Shown: positions 1 through 6,815 of the stretch, piece by piece
Position numbering within the stretch: the first letter of the stretch is position 1
Layout: every line of letters starts with the position of its first letter
Assembly: GCA_009926195.1 (NCBI GenBank)
Contig: RFPK01000053.1
Coordinates: 1 to 9,735 of the forward strand
Direction of reading: 5' to 3'
Length of the DNA stretch: 9,735 bases
Origin: Synechococcaceae bacterium WB4_1_0192
GTDB taxonomy: Bacteria; Cyanobacteriota; Cyanobacteriia; PCC-6307; Cyanobiaceae
The notes under the pieces: generated by a model
Databases searched by the model: none
What the model was told of the DNA's origin: nothing
What the model saw: the letters and a program-made list of their open reading frames with translations, nothing else
Translations under genes and position numbers: made by a program

Positions 1-324
1 CACCTGATCGATCAGGTGCGGAAAGCCCTGCTGCAGGGCCTCGATCGCCGCATCCTCGTCGTAGGAGCGACCGGGCCCCTTGAGGAAGCGCAGCAGCAGC
101 ACCCGCGTCTGCTTCTGCTCACAGATGCCAAGGCCGATTGTGCGCAGCACCACGCCAAGCGCCGCCTGGCTCTTGCCCTTGCCATCGCCGTCGTAGACGT
201 GCAGCTGGCCATGGCTGCGCTCGCTGCTGCCGGCGGCGGTGCGAATGCCGATCCCGCGGCCGGTGCCCCGCTGCGCACTCGGCTGGGAGGTCTGCTGCGA
301 GGTCCTGGTGCTGCTGGGGCTCAT
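1..324 (-). CDS. cobO: Cob(I)yrinic acid a,c-diamide adenosyltransferase, 5' part (runs off left edge)
   Basis: The first 108 residues are present and the gene leaves the window at base 1. CobO-type enzymes transfer the 5'-deoxyadenosyl group of ATP to Co(I) corrinoids in cytoplasmic adenosylcobalamin synthesis. The sequence shows a poorly conserved, Ser/Thr/Gln-rich leader of about 40 residues. After it come HVYDGDGKGKSQAALG (residues 42-57), which holds the P-loop, and VLLLRFLKGPGRSYDED (75-91), both typical of CobO. The P-loop ends KS rather than the commoner KT, which is a conservative change. The ATG at 324-322 was chosen as the nearest start upstream of the conserved block; no clear Shine-Dalgarno sequence precedes it, and a later start inside the leader is possible. 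The gene is divergent from the larE-like gene. Family assignment is firm; the missing C-terminal part cannot be judged. Confidence 0.88.
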   Translation of the reverse strand, partial: MSPSSTRTSQQTSQPSAQRGTGRGIGIRTAAGSSERSHGQLHVYDGDGKGKSQAALGVVLRTIGLGICEQKQTRVLLLRFLKGPGRSYDEDAAIEALQQGFPHLIDQV

Positions 325-440
325 CGGCACCGCCGGTACCGACCGATGCTAACGGGGGCGCCAGGAGCGCCATCGGCCAGCGGGGCTTGCCAGGATCGCC
401 GCTGTATCCAGGGGCCACCGCCGAGGCCACCCCACGCGCG
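325..440. promoter_or_regulatory. Divergent intergenic region between cobO and the larE-like gene
   Basis: These 116 bases separate two start codons that point away from each other, so promoters for both genes must lie here or inside the leader codons. I see no convincing -35/-10 pair. A small inverted repeat GGCGC-cagga-GCGCC lies at 357-371. There is no recognisable cobalamin riboswitch box upstream of cobO, and the gap is too short to hold a full one together with a promoter. A regulatory role is inferred from the layout only. Confidence 0.4.
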
Positions 441-1322
441 ATGTTCCGCCAGCTCGAGACCCTGCCCACCCCGCTCGATCTGGCCCTGAGCCAGCTGCGC
501 AGCCGCCTGGCCGGCTACCCGGCGGTGGTGGTGGCTTACTCCGGCGGGGTGGACAGCGCCCTGGTGGCCGCGATCGCCGCCGAACAGCTGGGGGAGCACG
601 CCCTGGCGGTGACCGGCGTGTCGCCTGCCCTGGCCCCACACCTGCGGGAGGAGGCGGAGCTGCAGGCCCGCTGGATGGGCATCAGCCAGCGGGAGATCGC
701 GACGGCTGAACTGGCGGACCCGGCTTACAGCAGCAACCCGGCCGAGCGCTGCTACGCCTGCAAGCGCGAGCTGCACGGCCAGCTGGCACAGCTGCTCAGC
801 CAGCTGCAGCAGGAGGGGGGCAACAGCACCGCGCAGGTGCTGGATGGGGTCAACCACGACGACCTCAGCGACCATCGCCCCGGCATCCGCGCCGCCCGCG
901 AGCGGGGCGTGCACTCACCCCTGGCGGAGCTCGGGATCAGCAAGGCCGGCGTGCGCCAGATCTCCAGGGCCCTGGGATTCCCCTGGTGGGACAAGCCCGC
1001 CCAGCCCTGCCTGGCCTCGCGCTTTCCCTACGGCGAGACGATCAGCGCCGAGCGGCTGCAGCGGGTGGCCGCCGCAGAAGACTGGCTGCGTCAACAGGGT
1101 TTCCCGGAGCTGCGCGTGCGCAGCCAGGGGGAGTCGGCCCGGATCGAGCTGCCCGCCGCCGCGCTCGCGGCCCTGCTGGCCGACCTGCAGGGCGACCTGC
1201 GCCTGGAACTGGTGCAGGCGTTCCAGGAGCTGGGCTTTGCGGCGGTGAGCCTGGATCTGGAGGGACTGGTGAGCGGCAAGCTCAACCGCGAACTGGCGCC
1301 GCAGCGCGGTGGAACCCCCTGA
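441..1322 (+). CDS. larE: LarE-like ATP-dependent sulfur transferase, three-cysteine type
   Basis: This 293-residue protein belongs to the LarE/COG1606 branch of PP-loop ATPases. LarE adenylates the nickel-pincer cofactor precursor and donates sulfur from a cysteine. The PP-loop SGGVDS is at residues 34-39 and DGVNHDDLSDHRPG at 135-148. CLASRFPYG at 190-198 supplies Cys190, which aligns by motif with the sacrificial Cys176 of Lactobacillus plantarum LarE. A CYAC pair (Cys104, Cys107) follows NPAER, so this is the three-cysteine form. In such homologues (Thermotoga maritima) an Fe-S cluster is reported, so sulfur may not come from the protein backbone. The frame is open back to an ATG at 138, but that would overlap cobO and add non-family sequence. 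The ATG at 441 lies just before the conserved region. No larA, larB or larC is nearby, so the true substrate is unknown. Confidence 0.85.
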   Translation: MFRQLETLPTPLDLALSQLRSRLAGYPAVVVAYSGGVDSALVAAIAAEQLGEHALAVTGVSPALAPHLREEAELQARWMGISQREIATAELADPAYSSNPAERCYACKRELHGQLAQLLSQLQQEGGNSTAQVLDGVNHDDLSDHRPGIRAARERGVHSPLAELGISKAGVRQISRALGFPWWDKPAQPCLASRFPYGETISAERLQRVAAAEDWLRQQGFPELRVRSQGESARIELPAAALAALLADLQGDLRLELVQAFQELGFAAVSLDLEGLVSGKLNRELAPQRGGTP

Positions 1323-1361
1323 GCCGATCAGCGCTCTCAGCCCCAGATCACCGACACGACA

Positions 1362-1390
1362 AAGCAGCCGCCCCGGAGGAACGGCTGCTT
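1362..1390. terminator. Hairpin between converging larE and speD, probable bidirectional terminator
   Basis: AAGCAGCCG (1362-1370) and CGGCTGCTT (1382-1390) form a perfect 9-bp stem with an 11-base loop. It lies 40 bases past the larE stop and 35 bases past the speD stop, between two converging genes. The minus-strand copy is followed by a short T run (TTTGT); the plus-strand copy has almost none. Termination of speD transcripts is therefore better supported than termination of larE transcripts. Confidence 0.65.
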
Positions 1391-1424
1391 GTGCCACGTT
1401 GGGCGAGTGGCTGGGCGGCAGCGA

Positions 1425-1811
1425 TCAGGCCGCAGCCAGGGCGGGTTCCCGCTCAGCGCCGGCCACGGAGCTCGGTGTTTCCCTGCGGAAGCTCTTCAGC
1501 TTGTAGTTGGCGGCATCGAGCTCCTCACTGAGCACGATGCAGGCCCGCTCCGGCATGGTGTGGTCACCGCAGGTGAACACATCGACCGCCGCATAACCCG
1601 ATTCCGGCCAGGTGTGGATCGAGATGTGGGATTCGGCCAGGAGAGCCAGCCCCGTCACACCCTGGGGATCAAACCGGTGGGTGATCAGATTCAGGAGAGT
1701 GGCGCCAGCACGCTTGGCAGCGGTGGTGATGGCGGTCCTGAGGAAAGCTTCGTCGTCGAGCTTGGCTGGATTGCAGTTGTAAAGCTCGAGAATGCAGTGT
1801 TTACCCACCAT
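1425..1811 (-). CDS. speD: S-adenosylmethionine decarboxylase proenzyme (prokaryotic class 1B)
   Basis: This 128-residue proenzyme makes decarboxylated S-adenosylmethionine, the aminopropyl donor for spermidine. Self-cleavage in LLAESHISIHTWPE between Glu60 and Ser61 would give the small beta and large alpha chains, with Ser61 becoming the pyruvoyl group. His66 and Cys81 (FTCGDHTMPE) keep the same +5 and +20 spacing from the serine as His68 and Cys83 in the Thermotoga enzyme. The start at MVGKHCILELYNC matches the usual family start and length. An in-frame ATG at 1904-1902 would add 31 residues of Pro/Ser/Thr-rich sequence with weaker GC bias at third positions; I consider it less likely. Neither start has a clear ribosome binding site. 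recF lies upstream on the same strand, so co-transcription is possible. Confidence 0.93.
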   Translation of the reverse strand: MVGKHCILELYNCNPAKLDDEAFLRTAITTAAKRAGATLLNLITHRFDPQGVTGLALLAESHISIHTWPESGYAAVDVFTCGDHTMPERACIVLSEELDAANYKLKSFRRETPSSVAGAEREPALAAA

Positions 1812-1930
1812 TTCGGTGGCACTGGGTGATTGGGGGCTACCGGCGGAAGTGCTCTCAGCTCCGGTCCATCCCGGGTTGGGGTGGAGGCAGGCCGCTTGGG
1901 TCATCAGATCCAGGCAAACAGCCCAATACC

Positions 1931-3040
1931 TTACTGGCTGGGCCGCAGAATGCCAGCTTCCACGCTCACCAGCTGGGACTGGGCATGCCAGCCCCGGCTG
2001 AAGGCGCCGAGGTGGGTGGCGCTCACCAGGCACTGATGCCCCTCGCCCACGGCCTCGAGCAGGAGCTGCTGCCGCTCCGGATCCAGCTCGGCCAGGACGT
2101 CATCGAGCAGCAGCAGCGGCGGCTCCCCCCAGAGCTGATGCACCAGCTCCAGCTCGGCCAGTTTGAGCGCCAGCACCAACGTGCGCTGTTGCCCCGCTGA
2201 GCCGTAGCGACGTGCCGGCTGTCCCCCGAGCTCCAGGGCCACCTCATCGCGGTGGGGCCCCACACCGCACTGCCCCAGGCGCAGCTCCTGGGACCGTTGG
2301 AGGCGGAGCTGCTCCAGCACCTGCGTGCGCCAGGGGTCCTCCGCCTCCTCTCCGTCGAGGACCGTCCCGGGGAGATAGCGCAGGGCCAGCTGTTCACGAC
2401 CGCCGCTGAGTCGCTGCTGCCAGGCAGCCGCCAGGGGTTCAAGGCGCCGCAGGGCCCGCTGACGGCGACGGTGCAGACGCGTACCCACCAGGGCCATCTG
2501 CTGATCAAAGGCTTCCAGCAGATCCTCCAGACGCCAGCCCGCCTGACCGCGCCGCAGCAGCTGGGAGCGCTGGCGCAGCAGACGGCCGTAGCGGCTGAGC
2601 AGATCGGCATAGACCGGCTCAAGCTGCAGCACCACCCGATCCAGCCACTGGCGCCGCAGGGCCGGTTCACCGCGCACCAACTCCAGATCGAGGGCACTGA
2701 AACCCACACAGCGCAGCGGGCCGATCAGATCGAGCTGACGCTCCAGGGGCTTGCCGTTGCGGCGCGCCTGACGCCCCCCCTGGCGCCGCAGCTCCAGGGC
2801 GACATGGTCGCCACCACTGCAATCGGCGGCGATCAGGGCCTGACGCTGGCCATGGCGGATCAGATCGCGGTCGGCGCCGCAGCGATGGGAGCGCAGACTG
2901 CCGAGCAGCTCCACCGCCTCCAGCAGGTTCGACTTGCCCTCGCCGTTGCGGCCGATCACCAGCAGCCGTGGCGCCTCCAGGCTCAGCTGCAGGTCGGCGA
3001 AATTGCGGAACTGGTGCAGCTCCAGGCGATGCAGCCGAAT
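1931..3040 (-). CDS. recF: DNA replication/repair protein RecF, with an apparent ATT start
   Basis: RecF is an SMC/ABC-type ATPase that, with RecO and RecR, helps load RecA at single-strand gaps. Read from 3040 it has 369 residues, close to the family's usual length. It begins with the RecF N-terminal strand (LHRLELHQFRNF). Walker A GRNGEGKS is at residues 30-37, the ABC signature GSAGQQ at about 280-285 and Walker B LLLLDD at 309-314. The first canonical start in frame is GTG at 2959, which would delete the first beta strands just before Walker A. An in-frame TAG lies at 3064-3062, and between it and LHRLEL there is no ATG, GTG or TTG. ATT at 3040-3038, or CTG two codons later, are the only sensible starts. 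Family identity is certain; the start is inferred. Confidence 0.92.
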   Translation of the reverse strand: MRLHRLELHQFRNFADLQLSLEAPRLLVIGRNGEGKSNLLEAVELLGSLRSHRCGADRDLIRHGQRQALIAADCSGGDHVALELRRQGGRQARRNGKPLERQLDLIGPLRCVGFSALDLELVRGEPALRRQWLDRVVLQLEPVYADLLSRYGRLLRQRSQLLRRGQAGWRLEDLLEAFDQQMALVGTRLHRRRQRALRRLEPLAAAWQQRLSGGREQLALRYLPGTVLDGEEAEDPWRTQVLEQLRLQRSQELRLGQCGVGPHRDEVALELGGQPARRYGSAGQQRTLVLALKLAELELVHQLWGEPPLLLLDDVLAELDPERQQLLLEAVGEGHQCLVSATHLGAFSRGWHAQSQLVSVEAGILRPSQ

Positions 3041-3134
3041 GGGTCCGGGGCCGTCTGACGGCTAAGGTAAGGCCGTGAGGAGGCCTGCACTCCGCGCGCT
3101 GCGGTCCAGCAATGGGCCAGCAGAGCCCAGCCAT
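3041..3134. promoter_or_regulatory. Divergent gap between recF and tRNA-Arg
   Basis: This 94-base gap lies between the presumed recF start (leftward) and tRNA-Arg (rightward) and must hold at least one promoter. A short inverted repeat CCGTC-a-GACGG on the minus strand sits immediately upstream of the recF start (about 3051-3061). A minus-strand TACCTTAG at about 3062-3069 is a weak -10 candidate for recF. Neither is strong; the assignment rests on layout. Confidence 0.3.
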
Positions 3135-3208
3135 GGGCATGTAGCTCAGTTGGATAGAGCATCAGATTCCGGTTCTGAGTGTCGGGGGTTCGAGTCCCTC
3201 CATGCTCG
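3135..3208 (+). tRNA. tRNA-Arg (anticodon CCG)
   Basis: The 74 bases fold into a standard cloverleaf. The acceptor stem is GGGCATG with CATGCTC (one G-U pair) and the discriminator is G. The D arm is GCTC-AGTTGGATA-GAGC and the anticodon arm is TCAGA-TTCCGGT-TCTGA, which places CCG in the anticodon. There is a 5-base variable loop, and the T arm is GGGGG-TTCGAGT-CCCTC. The 3' CCA is not encoded. CCG reads CGG arginine codons, which fits a GC-rich genome. Confidence 0.96.
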
Positions 3209-3288
3209 TCAGTCGCCGGTGGCAGGCCTCCATCACCCCCCGATCGAGCGGGCCCCTGTGCATGAGGCACCAGGGTTAGCCCTGTCGA

Positions 3289-3308
3289 AAGGCCCTGCGC
3301 TGGGCCTT
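3289..3308. terminator. Hairpin terminator at the end of the ppc operon
   Basis: AAGGCCC (3289-3295) and GGGCCTT (3302-3308) make a 7-bp stem with a 6-base loop. On the minus strand it starts on the last base of the GNAT stop codon and is followed by TTTCG, so it probably ends the trpE-gshA-ppc-GNAT transcript. It also lies about 80 bases past the tRNA on the plus strand and could act on that side. A smaller hairpin, CAGGG-TTAG-CCCTG, lies beside it at 3271-3284. Confidence 0.6.
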
Positions 3309-3775
3309 CAGAGCTCCAGGCCCATGGCGCGGATGCCACCGGGATCCACCACGAAGCCCTGCTGACGCAGCGGCTCGATTGCATCCGGCAGGGCCGACAC
3401 GGAAAGGCTGCATCCGGGCAGCTCGCGGCGAAGGCGCATCAGGGCGGTGTGCACCAGCACCAGCAGGAGCTGAGCGCAGGCCGGGTCATCCGGATCAGCG
3501 GCCAGGTCCCAGAGATTGGCATTGAGAGCCAGATCGCTGGTGGCGCGGACGAACCCCACCAGGGTGCCGGCGGGGTTGCGCACGCTCAGCTGCCAGAGGC
3601 TGCGGGCCAGAGCCCGCTGCAGCCGCTCGACGGGCCGCGACGGATCGCCGCTGGCCACCAGCAGACGATTCAGTTCGTCCATCTCGGGACTGTGCTCCGC
3701 ATCAAGGCTGTAACCCGGCGGCAAGGCCGGCGGCTGTGGTTGGGAGCGGAAGGGGATCAGAAGCGAATCGAGCAC
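3308..3775 (-). CDS. GNAT-like N-acetyltransferase, substrate unknown
   Basis: This 155-residue protein resembles small cyanobacterial GNAT-family acetyltransferases. It has PGYSLDAEHSPEMDELN near the start, then GTLVGFVRATSD and LWDLAADPDDP, which fit the central GNAT strands. The helix LLVLVHTALMRLRRELPG and a C-terminal GFVVDPGGIRAMGL follow. A clean acetyl-CoA loop of the Q/RxxGxG/A type is not obvious, so activity is unproven. The GTG at 3775-3773 was chosen because it lies 13 bases after the ppc stop with AGGA upstream; the next internal ATG (MDELN) would remove part of the domain. It is the last gene of the operon. The start codon lies within a hairpin that spans the ppc stop. Confidence 0.68.
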   Translation of the reverse strand: MLDSLLIPFRSQPQPPALPPGYSLDAEHSPEMDELNRLLVASGDPSRPVERLQRALARSLWQLSVRNPAGTLVGFVRATSDLALNANLWDLAADPDDPACAQLLLVLVHTALMRLRRELPGCSLSVSALPDAIEPLRQQGFVVDPGGIRAMGLEL

Positions 3776-3798
3776 CGGCTGCCTGTCCTCAGCCGGTG
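3773..3798 (-). promoter_or_regulatory. mRNA hairpin spanning the ppc stop and the GNAT start
   Basis: In the minus-strand transcript CACCGGCT and AGCCGGTG form a perfect 8-bp stem around a 10-base loop (GAGGACAGGC). The 5' arm encodes the end of Ppc, up to and including the T of its TGA stop. The loop carries the GNAT Shine-Dalgarno-like AGGA, and the 3' arm ends with the GTG start. Ribosomes finishing ppc would melt it, so it could couple GNAT translation to ppc. Regulation is inference. Confidence 0.45.
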
Positions 3799-6700
3799 TT
3801 GCGCATGCCGGCAGCAATGCCGTTGATCGTGAGCAGGGCACCACGCAACAACTCGCTGCGGCTGTAGGTGCGGCCATCGTCGCTGGCGGCGGCCTCGCTC
3901 ATCGGCGGCTGACGGTTCTGATCGCGCAGGCGCCGCAGCAGGGCCACCTGCAGGAACCCGAGGGGGATGATCGTGCGGTTGCGCAGTTCCACCGAGATCT
4001 GCAGGGCCGGATCACCATCGAGCAGGCGCTGATGGCCGGTGATCGCCAACACCAGATCGCGGGTGAGCACGAACTCCTCGGCAATGCCGCTGAAGATGCG
4101 CTCGAAGGCCTCGCGTGACTCCGGACGCCCCAGGGAGCGCACGTAGTGGTGGGCGAGATCGAGGTCCACCTTCGAGAGGGTCATCTCCACCTTGGAGATC
4201 AGCATGCGGAAGAAGGGCCAGCGCTGATAGAGGCGCTGGAACAGCTCCAGCTGACCGGGGTCGGCATCGAGCTCCTGCTGCAGGGCCGCCCCCACACCGA
4301 ACCAGCTGGGCAGCAGGAAGCGGCTCTGGGTCCAGCCGAACACCCAGGGGATCGCCCGCAGGCTGGAGAGATCCTTGGCGCCGCTCTTGCGGCGGGCCGG
4401 CCGGCTGGAGATCTGCAGCTTGCTGATCTCCTCGATCGGCGTCACCTGCTGGAAGAAGGCCACCAGATCGGGGTTGTCGTGCACCAGGGCGCGGTAGTGG
4501 CTTCGGGAGCTGGCCGCCAGGCGGGTCATCAGCTCATTCCAGCTGGGGGTGTCATCCACATGGCTGGTCACCAGACTGTTCTGGATCACGGCGGTGGTGA
4601 CCGTCTCAAGGTTGTAGAGGGCCAGCTCCGGCAGGGAGTACTTCGAGGCGAGCACCTCGCCCTGCTCGGTGATCTTGATCCGACCGCTGAGGGTGCCGCT
4701 GGGCTGGGCCAGGATCGCCTGATAGGCCGGACCGCCGCCGCGACCCACCGAACCGCCGCGGCCATGGAAGATGCGCAGGGCGACGTCGTGACGGGTGGCC
4801 AGGCCCTGGAGGGCGATCTGCGCCTGGTGGATCTCCCAGTTGCTGGAGAGGAAGCCGGAATCCTTGTTGCTGTCGGAGTAGCCGAGCATCAACTCCTGCA
4901 ACGGCCGGCCGGTGGGGCTGAGGCTGGCGATCAGCTGGCGGTAGAAGGGCTCGCTGAACAGGCGCTCCATCACGCCGGGCGCGGCCTTGAGATCCTCCAC
5001 CGTCTCGAACAGGGGCACCACCAGCAGGTCCGAGCGCTGGGCGGAGGGATCCACCAGGCCGGCCTCCTTGGCCAGCAGCATCACCTCCAGCAGGTCCGAC
5101 ACCGTGTGACTCATCGAGATCACATAGGTGCGGCAGATGCGACCGCCGAACTCCTGTTGAAGGCGCCGCACCATGCGCAGCACGTCGAAGGTTTCAGCCG
5201 TGGCCGCACTCCACTGCACGGAGGGGGGGATCAACGGCCGGCGGGTCTGCAGCTCGGCCAGCAGCCAGGCCACCTTCTGCTCCTCGTCCATCTCGGCATA
5301 GGGCACCGGCAGCTGCAGGTAGCGGCTGAGTTCGTCCAGGGCATCGCTGTGGCGGGTGCTCTCCTGACGGATGTCGAGGCTGGCCAGGCAGAAGGCGAAG
5401 GCGTGCACCTGGGCGATCAGGTTCTCCAGGGGTTCACAGCTGAGGCCAGTGCCCTGCAGGCTGTCGTTGATCAGTTCCAGATCGTTGCGGAACTCGGTGA
5501 CCGTGGCGTAGTGCAGCTCCGGCGCGGGCGCCGGCGTCAGACCACCCTGGCCGAAATCGGCCGACAGGGGCTGGGCCGTCTCCACCGGCGACTGCCAGCC
5601 GGCCGCCGCCAGCTGCTGATTGCGCTGCTGGGTGAGCCTGAGACGCTCCAGCACATAACTGAGCTTGAGACGGTAGGGCTCCAGGCGATAGCGGGCGGCA
5701 CGCTCCTCGTAGATCTCGGGGAAGCGGAGCCGATCCATCTCCAGCGACTCCAGCAACGGTGCGCTGACCTGGCTCCATTGCATCGAGATGCTGAGCTGGT
5801 CGCGCAGGTCGCCCACGGCGGCCAGGTAGCGCTCGAGCATCAGCTGGCGCTGATAGCAGGCGGTGCGCCAGGTGATGTCGGGCGTCACCGAGGGGTTGCC
5901 GTCGCGGTCGGAGCCCACCCAGGAGCCGAAGGTGCAGAAGGCATCGCCCGGCGGAAGCACGTCGGGATAGTTGCCCGCCAGGGCGGTGCGGATGCGCTGG
6001 CGCAGCTGCGGCATGGCGCCGAACAACACCTGCTGGAAGTAGTGCAGGGCGTAATCGACCTCGTCCAGCACCGAGGGCTTGAACTGGTGCAGCTCATCGG
6101 TGCGCCACCACAGCCGGATCTCCTCCTCCAGCTGCTGGCGCAGGCTCTGACGATCGTCGAGGCTGCCAGGGCCACCCTGCTGCAGCTTCTGGATCAGGGC
6201 CGCCACGCGCCGCTGCTTGTGGCGCACCGTGTGGCGCACGATCTCGGTGGGGTGCGCCGTGAACACCAGACGGATGTCCAGCTCGGCCAGCAGCTGCTCG
6301 ATCTTGGCCGGCGGCACACCGAGGCCCCGCAGGCGGGTGAACAGCTCGCGGAAGGTGGCCGGCTCGGTCTGGGTGGCCAGCGGCGGCATGAACGGATCGC
6401 TGACCTGCTCGGGGTGATGGGCGCGCAGGCTGGCGAGATAGCTGTCCTCCTCGATGTGCTGCTCGAGGATGTTGACGAGCTGGAAGTAGAGCGAGAAGGC
6501 GCGGGCCGCGGCAATCGCCTCGGCCAGATCCATGTCGCGGATCAGCTGCACGATCGCGGCGGTGGCCGCCTCGGAGGCGGCATCGGGCTCACCACCCTCG
6601 ATGCTGGCGCTGAGCTCCTTCATGCGCAGCAGCCGCTCCACCTGCTGGGGTGGGCACTCACTGCGCAGCACGGTCTGCCAGAGCTCCTCCACCAGCTCGA

Positions 6701-6815
6701 GGCGCTCCCCGAGCAGGCGCATCACCCGGGGCTCCGCCGCGGGCGCGGGGGCTTCAGTGGCGGTGAGGGTGGACCCCATGGAGGCGGGCACGGCGGTCGG
6801 GCGATCCATGATCAT
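3789..6815 (-). CDS. ppc: Phosphoenolpyruvate carboxylase
   Basis: Ppc fixes bicarbonate onto PEP to give oxaloacetate, the main anaplerotic reaction feeding the TCA branches and aspartate-family synthesis in cyanobacteria. The 1008-residue protein is complete. It has VFTAHPTEIVRHTV with catalytic His188, then GSWVGSDRDGNP and LMLGYSDSNKDSG. The glycine loop FHGRGGSVGRGGGP begins at Phe683, followed by WVFGWTQSR and the invariant C-terminal RNTG. The first 30 residues are a variable Ala/Pro-rich leader. The ATG at 6815-6813 overlaps the gshA stop in an ATGA, which supports translational coupling; an ATG two codons later (MDRPT) is an equally plausible start. The last three residues fall in a hairpin with the GNAT start. 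No frameshift or motif loss is seen. Confidence 0.98.
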   Translation of the reverse strand: MIMDRPTAVPASMGSTLTATEAPAPAAEPRVMRLLGERLELVEELWQTVLRSECPPQQVERLLRMKELSASIEGGEPDAASEAATAAIVQLIRDMDLAEAIAAARAFSLYFQLVNILEQHIEEDSYLASLRAHHPEQVSDPFMPPLATQTEPATFRELFTRLRGLGVPPAKIEQLLAELDIRLVFTAHPTEIVRHTVRHKQRRVAALIQKLQQGGPGSLDDRQSLRQQLEEEIRLWWRTDELHQFKPSVLDEVDYALHYFQQVLFGAMPQLRQRIRTALAGNYPDVLPPGDAFCTFGSWVGSDRDGNPSVTPDITWRTACYQRQLMLERYLAAVGDLRDQLSISMQWSQVSAPLLESLEMDRLRFPEIYEERAARYRLEPYRLKLSYVLERLRLTQQRNQQLAAAGWQSPVETAQPLSADFGQGGLTPAPAPELHYATVTEFRNDLELINDSLQGTGLSCEPLENLIAQVHAFAFCLASLDIRQESTRHSDALDELSRYLQLPVPYAEMDEEQKVAWLLAELQTRRPLIPPSVQWSAATAETFDVLRMVRRLQQEFGGRICRTYVISMSHTVSDLLEVMLLAKEAGLVDPSAQRSDLLVVPLFETVEDLKAAPGVMERLFSEPFYRQLIASLSPTGRPLQELMLGYSDSNKDSGFLSSNWEIHQAQIALQGLATRHDVALRIFHGRGGSVGRGGGPAYQAILAQPSGTLSGRIKITEQGEVLASKYSLPELALYNLETVTTAVIQNSLVTSHVDDTPSWNELMTRLAASSRSHYRALVHDNPDLVAFFQQVTPIEEISKLQISSRPARRKSGAKDLSSLRAIPWVFGWTQSRFLLPSWFGVGAALQQELDADPGQLELFQRLYQRWPFFRMLISKVEMTLSKVDLDLAHHYVRSLGRPESREAFERIFSGIAEEFVLTRDLVLAITGHQRLLDGDPALQISVELRNRTIIPLGFLQVALLRRLRDQNRQPPMSEAAASDDGRTYSRSELLRGALLTINGIAAGMRNTG

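Noticed and set aside
138..440. 100-residue N-terminal extension of the larE-like protein
   Set aside because: It overlaps the cobO coding region and has Cys/Arg-rich antisense-like composition; the family starts near the ATG at 441.
325..440. Cobalamin riboswitch upstream of cobO
   Set aside because: The gap is short and no B12-box-like sequence is visible.
1389..1829. 146-codon plus-strand frame opposite speD
   Set aside because: Antisense shadow; speD has its full active-site set on the minus strand.
2252..3058. 268-codon plus-strand frame opposite recF
   Set aside because: Antisense shadow of recF with Gln/Leu/Ala-rich translation and no domain.
3271..3284. Small hairpin CAGGG-TTAG-CCCTG as a terminator for tRNA-Arg
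   Set aside because: The stem is only 5 bp and no T run follows; the adjacent 7-bp hairpin is the better candidate.
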